Assembly (NCBI GenBank): GCA_022712945.1
Contig: JAFLJP010000159.1
Span: 1-52,229, forward strand
Reading direction: 5' to 3'
Length of the DNA stretch: 52,229 nucleotides
From: Gammaproteobacteria bacterium
GTDB taxonomy: Bacteria > Pseudomonadota > Gammaproteobacteria > RBG-16-57-12
Under the pieces are notes generated by a model. That model worked only from the letters and a program-made list of their open reading frames with translations, was not told the origin of the DNA and ran no database searches. Shown piece after piece: positions 1 through 8,243 of this stretch. The position numbers and the translations under genes were made by a program. Each line of letters opens with the position of its first letter. Position 1 is the first letter of the stretch.

Positions 1-1614
1 TGTAATCAACCGACCACTTGAGGCTGCTTGTTCACAAGGTTGGAATTCACTCAATTTCAGGTAACGGCCATCTTCAATAATTGAGGCGCGTTCAATGACA
101 TTTTTAAGTTCACGGATATTCCCCGGCCAGGGATATGCCTGTAGTTTTTCCAAGCCTTCTGGTGCAATTCCTCTCATGGTTTTCCCCATTTTTTGAGCGC
201 ACTGAGTTAAAAAAAATTGTGCCAAAAGTGGTAGGTCACCCATGCGTTGTCGTAAAGCCGGTGTCTCAAGCGGGAAGACACTTAAGCGATAAAATAGATC
301 TTCACGAAATGTCCCTTCCGCGACCATTTGTGATAAGTTGCGATTACTTGCCGCGATGATGCGCACATCAACACGAATAGTCTTACTGCTGCCCACTCGC
401 TCAAACTCTTGCTCTTGTAATACACGCAATAACTTAACCTGTGTATCAAGAGGCAGCTCGCCTACTTCATCAAGGAACAGTGTGCCGCCATCCGCCAGCT
501 CAAAGCGCCCCTGTCGATGCGTAATAGCCCCTGTAAATGCCCCTTTTTCATGGCCAAACAACTCACTCTCAACCAGGCCCGCACTGATGGCACCGCAGTT
601 AACTTTAACCAGTGATTTGTGATTACGACGACTCTGTTGATGAACTGCTCGTGCAACTAGCTCTTTCCCGGTTCCGCTCTCTCCGCTAATTAAAACAGAA
701 GCATCTGTTCCTGCCACTTGGGAGATCTTTTTTAACATCGCTTTAATAACCGGTGAATGACCAATAACTTCACCATAATGAAGGTCATGTAAAATTTCTT
801 CTTTTAAATAGGTGTTCTCCTGCTGCAATTGTTCTTTAAGGTGTTCAATCTCATTAAAGGCCGTTTTGAGTGCATGCTCAGCTTGTTTTCGCTCGCTAAT
901 ATCCTTAAATACCACCACCGCACCGGCTAATGTGCCGTTGTCATAAATAGGTGTGCTGGTATATTCAACCGGGAAGTAGCTACCATCTTTATGCCAAAAG
1001 ACCTCATCATCTCGATGATGAATTTCACCATCGTGAACTGCTTTATATATTGGGCACGCCACATGGGGGTAATGGCTACCATCTGCATGGCTATGATGGT
1101 GTTTATAATGAATAGGGGTACCAATCGTTTCATCCGCACTCCACCCGGTCATTTCGATAGCCGCTCGATTAACATACGTGGCGTTACCATCAGCATCTAA
1201 TCCATAGATTCCTTCACCAGCCGCTTGCAATATTGATTCATTGTGTTGTTTAAGACGGGTAATATCAGCTTCAGCTTTTTTATAGCGAGTAACTTCAATA
1301 GCCGTTGCTTGCGCCCCATTACACTGACCAATCGCATCAAAACGTGGCTCAATAGTGACTAAAAAATTACGATGGCCTAAATTTTGTTCATAACTAACCG
1401 TCTCTCCTTTCAGCGCCAGCTGATGCGCGCGTAGCGGTACATGATTTTCACCTTGAGAATGATAAAACACCTCGAGTGATTGACCAATTACTTGATTATC
1501 GAAAAGAAGAGTAGGGCCAAATAGAGCAACCAATCTCAGTTGATTATCTATACGCCAGCCAAGAGGCGGGGGGCTTGGCTGCAAAAAATTATCATTATCC
1601 ATTGCAATTTCCAT
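1..1614 (-). CDS. PAS-domain sigma-54 (RpoN) dependent transcriptional activator, C-terminus off the left edge
   Basis: An enhancer-binding protein that would use ATP to open sigma-54 promoters. Reading leftward from the ATG at 1614 (a second in-frame ATG lies at 1602), 538 codons are visible without a stop. The N-terminal quarter looks like a divergent PAS domain. A second PAS/PAC unit covers roughly residues 125-240 and ends in a VVVFKDISERK stretch. A coiled-coil linker precedes the AAA+ domain. That domain shows Walker A GESGTGKE near residue 310, an intact GAFTGA sigma-54 contact loop near 356, and Walker B GGTLFLDEVGELP near 375. The Fis-type DNA-binding helices should lie beyond base 1. 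A run of eight A near 209-216 was checked and does not break the frame. The gene is divergent from hoxX-hcnABC, which has a sigma-54 promoter, so it is very probably that operon's activator. The signal it senses is unknown. Confidence 0.93.
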   Translation of the reverse strand, partial: MEIAMDNDNFLQPSPPPLGWRIDNQLRLVALFGPTLLFDNQVIGQSLEVFYHSQGENHVPLRAHQLALKGETVSYEQNLGHRNFLVTIEPRFDAIGQCNGAQATAIEVTRYKKAEADITRLKQHNESILQAAGEGIYGLDADGNATYVNRAAIEMTGWSADETIGTPIHYKHHHSHADGSHYPHVACPIYKAVHDGEIHHRDDEVFWHKDGSYFPVEYTSTPIYDNGTLAGAVVVFKDISERKQAEHALKTAFNEIEHLKEQLQQENTYLKEEILHDLHYGEVIGHSPVIKAMLKKISQVAGTDASVLISGESGTGKELVARAVHQQSRRNHKSLVKVNCGAISAGLVESELFGHEKGAFTGAITHRQGRFELADGGTLFLDEVGELPLDTQVKLLRVLQEQEFERVGSSKTIRVDVRIIAASNRNLSQMVAEGTFREDLFYRLSVFPLETPALRQRMGDLPLLAQFFLTQCAQKMGKTMRGIAPEGLEKLQAYPWPGNIRELKNVIERASIIEDGRYLKLSEFQPCEQAASSGRLIT

Positions 1615-1814
1615 ATCCGTTTTAAGAGACCATATGGTGAATTAATTGACCAGTAGGCGTATTGGCAGTTGTATTTTTGTTTCTCTAATGGGGAGCAGCT
1701 TTTACTAAAACGAAGACTAGCTAAACTGGCTCTTTTACCCTCCTCCGACAATCAACACTATCGAAGCACTTAAACCGGAATCAAGCACTATCTTTCAGCC
1801 TTGATATATACACT

Positions 1815-1840
1815 ATATTTCGTTATTGATCGCGAAATAT
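1815..1840. promoter_or_regulatory. Inverted repeat, candidate upstream activator site
   Basis: Perfect 8-bp arms ATATTTCG (1815-1822) and CGAAATAT (1833-1840) are separated by 10 bases. The centre lies about 110 bases upstream of the -24/-12 element, the usual distance for an enhancer-type site of a sigma-54 activator. That the neighbouring regulator binds here is inferred only from position and symmetry. Confidence 0.5.
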
Positions 1841-1932
1841 CGTGCAACATCCCTTTGTTACACCGATGAAACATTCCACTGATTTTAGTATCTGTCTTGA
1901 TATTCAATAGGTTATCTACTTGAGGGTTAATA

Positions 1933-1948
1933 TGGCATGTAATTTGTT
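1933..1948 (+). promoter_or_regulatory. Sigma-54 promoter of hoxX-hcnABC
   Basis: TGGCATGTAATTTGTT matches the -24/-12 consensus (TGGCAC-G-N4-TTGCW) at all but two fixed positions (T for C after TGGCA, and T for the C of TTGC), with the correct GG-to-GC spacing. Transcription should start near 1960. A sigma-54 activator gene lies directly across the gap, which supports the call. Confidence 0.75.
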
Positions 1949-2078
1949 ATAAATAAACATAACCTGGCAGTTATGGGGGCTTTATCACAAAAAATATACC
2001 AGCCAGTTAAGAAGAGTTCAATAGGCCGTTTTTTAGAGCTCCAAATTATAAAACCATGAACAAATTTGAGGAGAGGTA

Positions 2079-3827
2079 ATGAAGATTTTTTTAATTTCAA
2101 CTTCATTTAATGGATTGACACAACGATTCTATACAGAGCTTAATGATGCAGGTTACAACGTAGCGGTGGAACTACACCATGGTGACCATCAACAAGTAAT
2201 TAAGCAGACTGAACTGTTTAATCCTGATTTAATTATTTGCCCGTTTTTAACTCGCAGAGTACCGAGTGAAGTGTGGGAAAAATACCTAACAATCATTGTT
2301 CATCCTGGTATCAAAGGTGATAGAGGGCCATCATCACTTGATTGGGCAATCCAAGAAGGTTTTGATGAATGGGGGGTCACACTATTACAAGCTGATAATG
2401 AAATGGATGCAGGTAATATCTGGTCCAGCAAAACCTTCAAAATGCGTGATGGCACTAAGAGCAGCATTTATAACCGAGAAGTGACTTATGCTGCGGTTAA
2501 ATGTTTATGGGAAGTACTGGCATTTGTTGAAAGCAATCAATTTACTCCTGAAGCTTTGGACTATAACAAGCCTGAAATTAAAGGGCGTCTACAGCCGCAA
2601 ATGACCCAGCCGCTGCGTAGCATTGATTGGCAAAAAGAGAGTACCAATACCATTATTAAAAAAATCCATGCTGCCGATGGTAATCCGGGTGTCATCGATG
2701 AAATCTACGGGCAAAAGCTCTCCTTACATAATGTCTGTATAGAACCAACGCTACGAGGTGAGCCGGGTGATATTATTGCTCAATCACCGACAGGGGCAAT
2801 TTGTCGGGCCACTACAGATGGTGCGGTTTGGATTGGACATGTCAAACTACGACACGAAAACGCCTCTCACGGTATTAAGCTACCCTGCACTATGGCTCTC
2901 AGTGAACAGATTGATAGTAGCTTGCCACTACTGCCCATTGATTACAAAAAAGAGGGCAAGAGCCTCTCTTGCCAAGAGACATGGTATGAAGTTGATGGCG
3001 ATATCGTTTACGTACATGGCGCATTTCATAATGGTGCAATGAGTACTAAGCAGTGCCACAACTTCCTCGAAGTATACCGTCACGCAGCCAGCTTGCCCGT
3101 TAGAGCTATTGTGATTAAAGGGGGTGAAGACTCTTGGTCAAATGGCATCCACCTAAACCATATCGAAGCAGCAGAGAATCCTGCAAATGAGTCATGGCGG
3201 AACATCAATGCCATCAATGACATTGTCTATCAAATTATCAATACGATGGATAAAGTAACAATCTCTGCGGTGACCGGCAATGCGGGTGCTGGCGGGGCTA
3301 TTTTAGCCTTAGCATCTGATCTGGTTTTTGCTCGTAAGGGAGTCATATTTAACCCCCATTACAAAAACATGGGTGATCTATATGGTTCAGAATATTGGAC
3401 CTATTTATTACCTAATCGAGTCGGGAAAAAGATTGCTCAGCAGCTGACCAGTGAATGTCTTCCCATTAGCTGCCGCAAGGCATGGGAGATTGGCATGGTT
3501 GATACGGTATTAGATGAGCAGCACACTCTCTTTCACGCTCAAGTATCACACCTTGTCAAATCCACTCTAATGGATCAAACCGCTTGCAGTGATATTTTGA
3601 AAAAGAAAGCGAATAAGCGCTGCTTTAATGAATCAGAAAAAGCGCTTGCTAGCTATCGTCGCCATGAACTAACACAAATGCATCACAACTTTTATGTCGA
3701 TGAAAAGTATCATCAAGCCAGAAGTCGTTTCGTTCACAAGGTCTCTTGCGGTAAAACACAAGAAAACATCTCTATTTCGGCACTCCTTCCACGACTTGAA
3801 GAGTGTGCAATATCGAAAGCGGTTTAA
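2079..3827 (+). CDS. hoxX: HoxX/HypX-type CO-forming enzyme (formyltransferase plus crotonase domains)
   Basis: 582 residues, the usual length of HoxX/HypX. The N-terminal half is a formyl-tetrahydrofolate transferase/hydrolase domain with the family block HPGIKGDRGPSS (catalytic-type His75) and MDAGNIW (Asp110). The C-terminal half is a crotonase domain with a glycine-rich oxyanion loop GNAGAGG at 400-406 and the conserved LYGSEYWTY block at 434-442. In known homologues the enzyme takes the formyl group of N10-formyl-THF, passes it through formyl-CoA and releases CO for the [NiFe]-hydrogenase cofactor. No hydrogenase or hyp gene is present in this window. Instead the gene heads an operon with hcnABC, 52 bases before hcnA, under a sigma-54 promoter. 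Fold and family are clear. The use of the CO here is unknown. Confidence 0.9.
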   Translation: MKIFLISTSFNGLTQRFYTELNDAGYNVAVELHHGDHQQVIKQTELFNPDLIICPFLTRRVPSEVWEKYLTIIVHPGIKGDRGPSSLDWAIQEGFDEWGVTLLQADNEMDAGNIWSSKTFKMRDGTKSSIYNREVTYAAVKCLWEVLAFVESNQFTPEALDYNKPEIKGRLQPQMTQPLRSIDWQKESTNTIIKKIHAADGNPGVIDEIYGQKLSLHNVCIEPTLRGEPGDIIAQSPTGAICRATTDGAVWIGHVKLRHENASHGIKLPCTMALSEQIDSSLPLLPIDYKKEGKSLSCQETWYEVDGDIVYVHGAFHNGAMSTKQCHNFLEVYRHAASLPVRAIVIKGGEDSWSNGIHLNHIEAAENPANESWRNINAINDIVYQIINTMDKVTISAVTGNAGAGGAILALASDLVFARKGVIFNPHYKNMGDLYGSEYWTYLLPNRVGKKIAQQLTSECLPISCRKAWEIGMVDTVLDEQHTLFHAQVSHLVKSTLMDQTACSDILKKKANKRCFNESEKALASYRRHELTQMHHNFYVDEKYHQARSRFVHKVSCGKTQENISISALLPRLEECAISKAV

Positions 3828-3879
3828 AGGCTTACATCAATTATGAAGATTTTTTCGATCCAATGGCAAGGAGCTAATA

Positions 3880-4257
3880 GTGTTAAATAAAAACGAATTC
3901 CAAACTCAGAAAAAAAGCATCAACACCATCACATTACGTGAAAATGACATGCTTTACGAAGGTGAGATTGGCAATCGAAAAATAGTGATTATGATTAATG
4001 ATGAAGCGGTTTACGCCTATCAAGGAGAAAGTGTCCTCTCTACCCTGTTATCACATAAAATCAGGGGGTTCTCACAAAATGATCACGGCAAAGTGCAAGG
4101 CCCTTACTGTGGTATGGGTGTTTGCTACTGCTGCATGGTAAAGATTAATGGCATCAATAAACAACGAGCATGTCAGCATAGTATTGAAGATGATATGAGA
4201 ATTGATACCCGTAGTAATCACTTCACGACATTAATCCCTGCCTTTGAGAAAGAGTGA
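3880..4257 (+). CDS. hcnA: Hydrogen cyanide synthase small [2Fe-2S] subunit HcnA
   Basis: 125 residues, starting at a GTG preceded by AAGGAG six bases upstream. The protein is a plant-ferredoxin-like [2Fe-2S] domain with cysteines 77, 82, 85 and 98 (CGMGVCYCC block). In HCN synthase, a membrane-associated flavoprotein trimer, HcnABC oxidises glycine to HCN and CO2, and HcnA relays electrons. The N-terminal 30 residues are longer than in Pseudomonas HcnA and have no obvious function. The stop overlaps the first possible start of hcnB, so the two are translationally coupled. The small subunits of opine and D-hydroxyproline dehydrogenases look alike; the HCN assignment comes from the HcnC partner. 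Confidence 0.85.
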   Translation: MLNKNEFQTQKKSINTITLRENDMLYEGEIGNRKIVIMINDEAVYAYQGESVLSTLLSHKIRGFSQNDHGKVQGPYCGMGVCYCCMVKINGINKQRACQHSIEDDMRIDTRSNHFTTLIPAFEKE

Positions 4258-4259
4258 AA

Positions 4260-5690
4260 ATGATGAATGAGATAATAGTACCCTCATCACCTTGCCCTGT
4301 CATCATTGGAGCAGGCCCTGCTGGTATCAATGCTGCCATTACCCTTGCAGAGCAAGGAATTGAAAGCATTATTGTGGATGAAAATCCGGCACCAGGCGGC
4401 GCTATTTTCCGCCAACCAACCAAAAAAATCAGCCTAGGCTTTAGCCCGGTGATTGATAATAAAAGCCGCCAGCGAGCCACCCGTTTGCTAGAAAATCTTG
4501 AGCGCTATAAAGATAAAATCACCGTATATAATCGAGCACAAGTTCTTGGGGGGCTAAGTGAGGGTGATTCAATCATCGTATTGCACAATAACCGCGTTAC
4601 CGAACTTCATTATAGTGCACTCTTCATCTGTACCGGTTGCTATGAGCGCTCTCACCCCTTCCCGGGCTGGACATTACCTGGGGTAATGGGTGTGGGTGGT
4701 ATGCAACTGCAGGTTAAGTCCAATTTAGTTCGCCCCGGTCACCGCGTGGTAATAACCGGCACCGGGCCACTACTATTGCTTGCTGCAAAACAATTTCACG
4801 ATGCAGGGATGGAGGTTGTAGGGGTTTACGAAGCGGGTCAAAAAATGGACCTATATCGTGAAATACCCGCACTGCTGGCAGATATACCACTGCTATTTGA
4901 TGGCATCAAATATCTCTCTTACTTAAAAAAACAAGGTATTCCGGTCCATTATGGTTGGGGCATTGTGGGAGTGCGGGGTGTCAGTGAAGTATCAGAAATC
5001 ACCGTCGCGCCTTACGATAAAGATTGGCAACCACTGCTAAACAAACAAGAAGTGATAAATGCCGATTCACTGGCTGTTAATTACGGCTTTACCTCACGAA
5101 CTCAGCTGACTCAACAACTGGGATGCGCGCATAGCTACTATCATGATCGTGGTGGATTTAAGCCCGATGTAGATAAATGGCATCGCACCAGTTGTGAAAA
5201 AATTTATGCCGCAGGTGATGTGGCCGGTATTTATGGCTCATATGTTGCCGAAGTTGAAGGTAAAATTTCAGCATATGGCCACCTTGTTGATCTTGGTCAA
5301 ATTAATGACAAAGAAGCCAACCTACTCTGTGCCTCATTACGCAATAACCTTAAGCGGTTGATCAAATTTCAGCACGGATTTAGCAAACTATCTAGCCCCA
5401 AAGAAGGTTTACTAAGCTTGCCAGATAAAAATACCGTCATTTGTCGTTGTGAAAACGTCACGTTAGACAAAATTGATAATGCTATTGCGACAGGTATCGG
5501 TGATGTTACAAAGCTAAAAATGGCCACCCGTGCTGGAATGGGCGACTGTCAGGGGAAAAGTTGTGGTGATTTTTGTCGTAACTACCTAGCCAAACAGACT
5601 CAGCGAAGCCAGCAACAAATTGGCAAACTAAATGCTCGATTTCCACTAGCCCCAGTGACTTTCGCAGCATTTGCTGCAGGAGAAAAATAG
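4260..5690 (+). CDS. hcnB: Hydrogen cyanide synthase subunit HcnB (FAD, [2Fe-2S])
   Basis: About 476 residues from the ATG at 4260 (GTG 4254 and ATG 4263 are alternatives). A pyridine-nucleotide-disulphide-type flavoprotein: an N-terminal dinucleotide fold GAGPAG at 17-22, a second GTGPL nucleotide-binding loop near 165, an AAGDVAGIYGS FAD motif near 320, and a C-terminal BFD-like [2Fe-2S] region with Cys395, 397, 430 and 435 (C-x-C-x32-C-x4-C). The order small ferredoxin, this flavoprotein, then a DAO-type oxidase is that of hcnABC. It is separated from hcnC by one base. The heterotrimeric opine oxidase and hydroxyproline dehydrogenase beta subunits are the nearest alternatives. Confidence 0.87.
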   Translation: MMNEIIVPSSPCPVIIGAGPAGINAAITLAEQGIESIIVDENPAPGGAIFRQPTKKISLGFSPVIDNKSRQRATRLLENLERYKDKITVYNRAQVLGGLSEGDSIIVLHNNRVTELHYSALFICTGCYERSHPFPGWTLPGVMGVGGMQLQVKSNLVRPGHRVVITGTGPLLLLAAKQFHDAGMEVVGVYEAGQKMDLYREIPALLADIPLLFDGIKYLSYLKKQGIPVHYGWGIVGVRGVSEVSEITVAPYDKDWQPLLNKQEVINADSLAVNYGFTSRTQLTQQLGCAHSYYHDRGGFKPDVDKWHRTSCEKIYAAGDVAGIYGSYVAEVEGKISAYGHLVDLGQINDKEANLLCASLRNNLKRLIKFQHGFSKLSSPKEGLLSLPDKNTVICRCENVTLDKIDNAIATGIGDVTKLKMATRAGMGDCQGKSCGDFCRNYLAKQTQRSQQQIGKLNARFPLAPVTFAAFAAGEK

Positions 5691-5691
5691 A

Positions 5692-6945
5692 ATGGAAAAG
5701 AATAACTCAGATATCATCATTGCGGGAGGTGGTGTTATCGGCATGGCTATCGCCTATTACCTTAGCAAAGAGAGTGACCGATCCATTACGGTAATTGACC
5801 AGAAAAAACCGGGGAATGCTTCTTGGGCATCAGCGGGTGGGCTCTGGCCCATTGGTGAATCAGTGGGGCTAGGCTGTGGCGTTATATTTTTTAAAACACT
5901 CTCTAAGCAACGCAGAGAAAACCCTAATGAGATTATTGAAACAGCACGCCCTCACCAACTACCGGACTGTTTTTTAAATTATTCACTCATCAGTAATGCC
6001 ATGTTTCCCAGCCTTTGGGATGAGCTAAAAGAACACTCGGGTATCGATTTTAAGTTTGAAAAAACAGGTCTTAAATTTTTGATGTACGATGATGATGATG
6101 TCGCTTACGCCAAGCAGATTCAGGATGGCATTCCACATCTTAAAGATCAGCTATTGTGGCAAGACCAACAACAACTTCACGAAGATGAGCCTTACGTATC
6201 TAGAGATGCCATTGGTTCACTCTCCTTTAAACCAGACCACCAAGTAAACCCTTACCTATTAGTACAAGCATTACGTGATGGAGCCCAAAGAAATGGCGTT
6301 AAGATGGTCGAAAATGCTGAGATTATCGACATTACTATGCAAAAAAATCGTGTGACAGGGGTTAAAACAAAACAGCAAAAGTACAACTGTTCACTGCTAA
6401 TTAATGCTGCTGGCGCATGGGCTGCCCAGCTTGCTGATATGATTGGTATCGATCTCCCTGTTGCCCCTATTAAAGGGCAAGTTATTGTATCTGAGCGACT
6501 CCCCCCCATCATGAAATCTTGCATCAGTACTAGCGACTGTTACATTGCACAAAAAGATAATGGAGAAGTATTGATAGGCAGTACCACAGAAATAAAAGGC
6601 TTTGATACCAACGGCACCTACCCTGAATTACGTTCTCTGGTTTCAGGTGCCATTAAAGCGCTACCGATGCTTGGCTCTGTAGGGATTAAGCGCACATGGG
6701 TTGGCTTACGTCCCGGCTCACCAGATGAGCTTCCTATTTTTGGTGAAGTAGCCGGTGTCGAAGGTTATATGAATGCTTGTGGTCATTTCCGCACGGGTAT
6801 CGTTAGCTCACCCATTACCGGACGTATTGTGACTGACTTAGTGATGGGAAAACAACCCCCTATCGATATCACACCATTCCTCTACGAACGATTTTTAGAC
6901 CCTAGTTTTAAGGCATCTTTCTCTCTGGAAACCGAGGTAGCATAG
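5692..6945 (+). CDS. hcnC: Hydrogen cyanide synthase subunit HcnC (FAD, glycine oxidising)
   Basis: 417 residues from the ATG at 5692 (GGAG nine bases upstream), the length I recall for Pseudomonas HcnC. A DAO-family flavoprotein with FAD motif GGGVIG at 12-17. It contains the blocks ASAGGLWPIGESVGLGCG and GCGVIFF near residues 40-65 and DFKFEKTGLKF near 118, which I recognise as nearly identical to HcnC of Pseudomonas. These are more specific than the general glycine oxidase or opine oxidase pattern and are the main reason for naming the operon hcn. A C-terminal GLRPGSPDELPIFG block closes the FAD fold. No downstream terminator is obvious before selD, 239 bases later. Confidence 0.9.
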   Translation: MEKNNSDIIIAGGGVIGMAIAYYLSKESDRSITVIDQKKPGNASWASAGGLWPIGESVGLGCGVIFFKTLSKQRRENPNEIIETARPHQLPDCFLNYSLISNAMFPSLWDELKEHSGIDFKFEKTGLKFLMYDDDDVAYAKQIQDGIPHLKDQLLWQDQQQLHEDEPYVSRDAIGSLSFKPDHQVNPYLLVQALRDGAQRNGVKMVENAEIIDITMQKNRVTGVKTKQQKYNCSLLINAAGAWAAQLADMIGIDLPVAPIKGQVIVSERLPPIMKSCISTSDCYIAQKDNGEVLIGSTTEIKGFDTNGTYPELRSLVSGAIKALPMLGSVGIKRTWVGLRPGSPDELPIFGEVAGVEGYMNACGHFRTGIVSSPITGRIVTDLVMGKQPPIDITPFLYERFLDPSFKASFSLETEVA

Positions 6946-7184
6946 GTCATGGGTGTGCTCTGAGCAAACCCGGTTAAATGCAGGCTGAACAAGAATTGCT
7001 CCTATCTTCTCTAGAATGAGCAGTTGCGCATTTTGAAACAGGTAGATTTAACCTAAAATCATCAGTTGGGCATAATGGTTGGGGTATCGTTGTTGCGATC
7101 TTACTATGAGGGATAGTCTCTCGCAATGCAGAGCGGCAATCGGTTATATTATGCACAACTTAATCTTCAGGTTACCCGATTACC

Positions 7185-8243
7185 ATGCCAAACCGTGATA
7201 GCGCTGCCAACAACGTCCGCATGACCGAATATAGCCACGGCGCAGGCTGTGGTTGCAAAATCTCCCCCAAACTGCTGGATGATATTCTTAAAACTGATAC
7301 CGACAAGCCCTCTTTTCCACAACTACTGGTGGGGTACGACACCAAAGATGATGCTGCCGTTTTTGACTTGGGCAACGGTAGTTCAGTGATTTCAACCACC
7401 GATTTCTTTATGCCGATTGTGGATGACCCCTTCGAGTTTGGTCAGATTGCCGCTACCAATGCGATTAGTGATGTCTACGCCATGGGCGGCACACCGCTGA
7501 TGGCGATTTCGATTTTTGGCTGGCCAATCGACAAGTTGGGGGCGGATGTCGCCTCACGGGTGATTGATGGTGGCCGCTATGCCTGTGAACTGGCGGGTAT
7601 TCCACTGGCTGGTGGTCACTCGATTGATTCACCCGAGCCGATCTTTGGCTTGGCGGTGACTGGGCAGGTGGAGAACCGCTATTTGAAGCGTAACAGTGAC
7701 GCTCAGGCGGGCTGTCGGCTCTATCTCACCAAGCCGCTCGGTATCGGTATTTTAACCACCGCACAGAAAAAGAAGCTGTTGAAGCCGGAACACAGCCGCA
7801 TCGGCCCCGATGCAATGTGTCAGTTGAATAGCGCGGGTGCTGAATTTGCCAAACTACCGGCGGTGACGGCAATGACTGATGTGACCGGCTTTGGCTTGAT
7901 GGGGCATCTTACTGAACTTTGTCAGGGCAGTGGTTTGCAGGCAAAAGTGATATTTGATGCGGTACCCACCTTGGCGAAAGTTGAACACTATCTGGCGCTG
8001 GGCTGCACTCCTGGCGGTACCCAACGTAATTTTGAAAGCTATGGTCACCTCTTGGGTAAGATGAGCGAACAGCGGCGGATGATTCTGTGTGATCCGCAAA
8101 CCTCCGGTGGTCTGTTGGTGGCGGTGGCCGCCGAAGGTGAGGCTGAGTTTTTGGTGCTGGCCACGAGATTGGGGATGTCATTGAGTGTGATTGGTGAATT
8201 AAGTGCCCCGGTTGACGGCCGTGCCATGGTGGAGGTTGTTTGA
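7185..8243 (+). CDS. selD: Selenide, water dikinase (selenophosphate synthase)
   Basis: 352 residues, colinear with E. coli SelD throughout. SelD makes selenophosphate from selenide and ATP. The glycine-rich active-site block [10 protein letters not shown] is present with catalytic Cys22 and Lys25. The catalytic position is Cys (TGT), not an in-frame TGA, so this is not a selenoprotein version. Further family blocks are [24 protein letters not shown] and [10 protein letters not shown]. It overlaps mnmH by one base (TGATG). No selA, selB or tRNA-Sec gene is visible, so within this window selenophosphate is used for tRNA selenouridine. Base composition is clearly more G+C-rich than the hoxX-hcn operon upstream. 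Confidence 0.97.
   Translation: MPNRDSAANNVRMTEYSHGAGCGCKISPKLLDDILKTDTDKPSFPQLLVGYDTKDDAAVFDLGNGSSVISTTDFFMPIVDDPFEFGQIAATNAISDVYAMGGTPLMAISIFGWPIDKLGADVASRVIDGGRYACELAGIPLAGGHSIDSPEPIFGLAVTGQVENRYLKRNSDAQAGCRLYLTKPLGIGILTTAQKKKLLKPEHSRIGPDAMCQLNSAGAEFAKLPAVTAMTDVTGFGLMGHLTELCQGSGLQAKVIFDAVPTLAKVEHYLALGCTPGGTQRNFESYGHLLGKMSEQRRMILCDPQTSGGLLVAVAAEGEAEFLVLATRLGMSLSVIGELSAPVDGRAMVEVV

Larger units (their letters stand above)
1615..2078. other. Divergent intergenic control region between the sigma-54 activator and hoxX
   Basis: 464 bases without a gene. It contains a 26-bp inverted repeat (1815-1840) and a -24/-12 promoter pointing right (1933-1948). These give an expected leader of about 120 bases before hoxX. 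The ribosome binding site of hoxX is the GAGGAGAGG just before 2079. No promoter for the leftward regulator gene stands out. Confidence 0.7.

Noticed and set aside
200..220. Possible frameshift at a run of eight A in the sigma-54 activator
   Set aside because: Translation through the run stays in frame and continues into the conserved YPWPGNIREL block.
2079..3827. HoxX taken as evidence of a hydrogenase operon
   Set aside because: No hydrogenase structural or hyp gene is present in the window, and the neighbours are hcnABC.
7240..7260. Selenocysteine codon in selD
   Set aside because: The active-site position is TGT (Cys); no in-frame TGA occurs.
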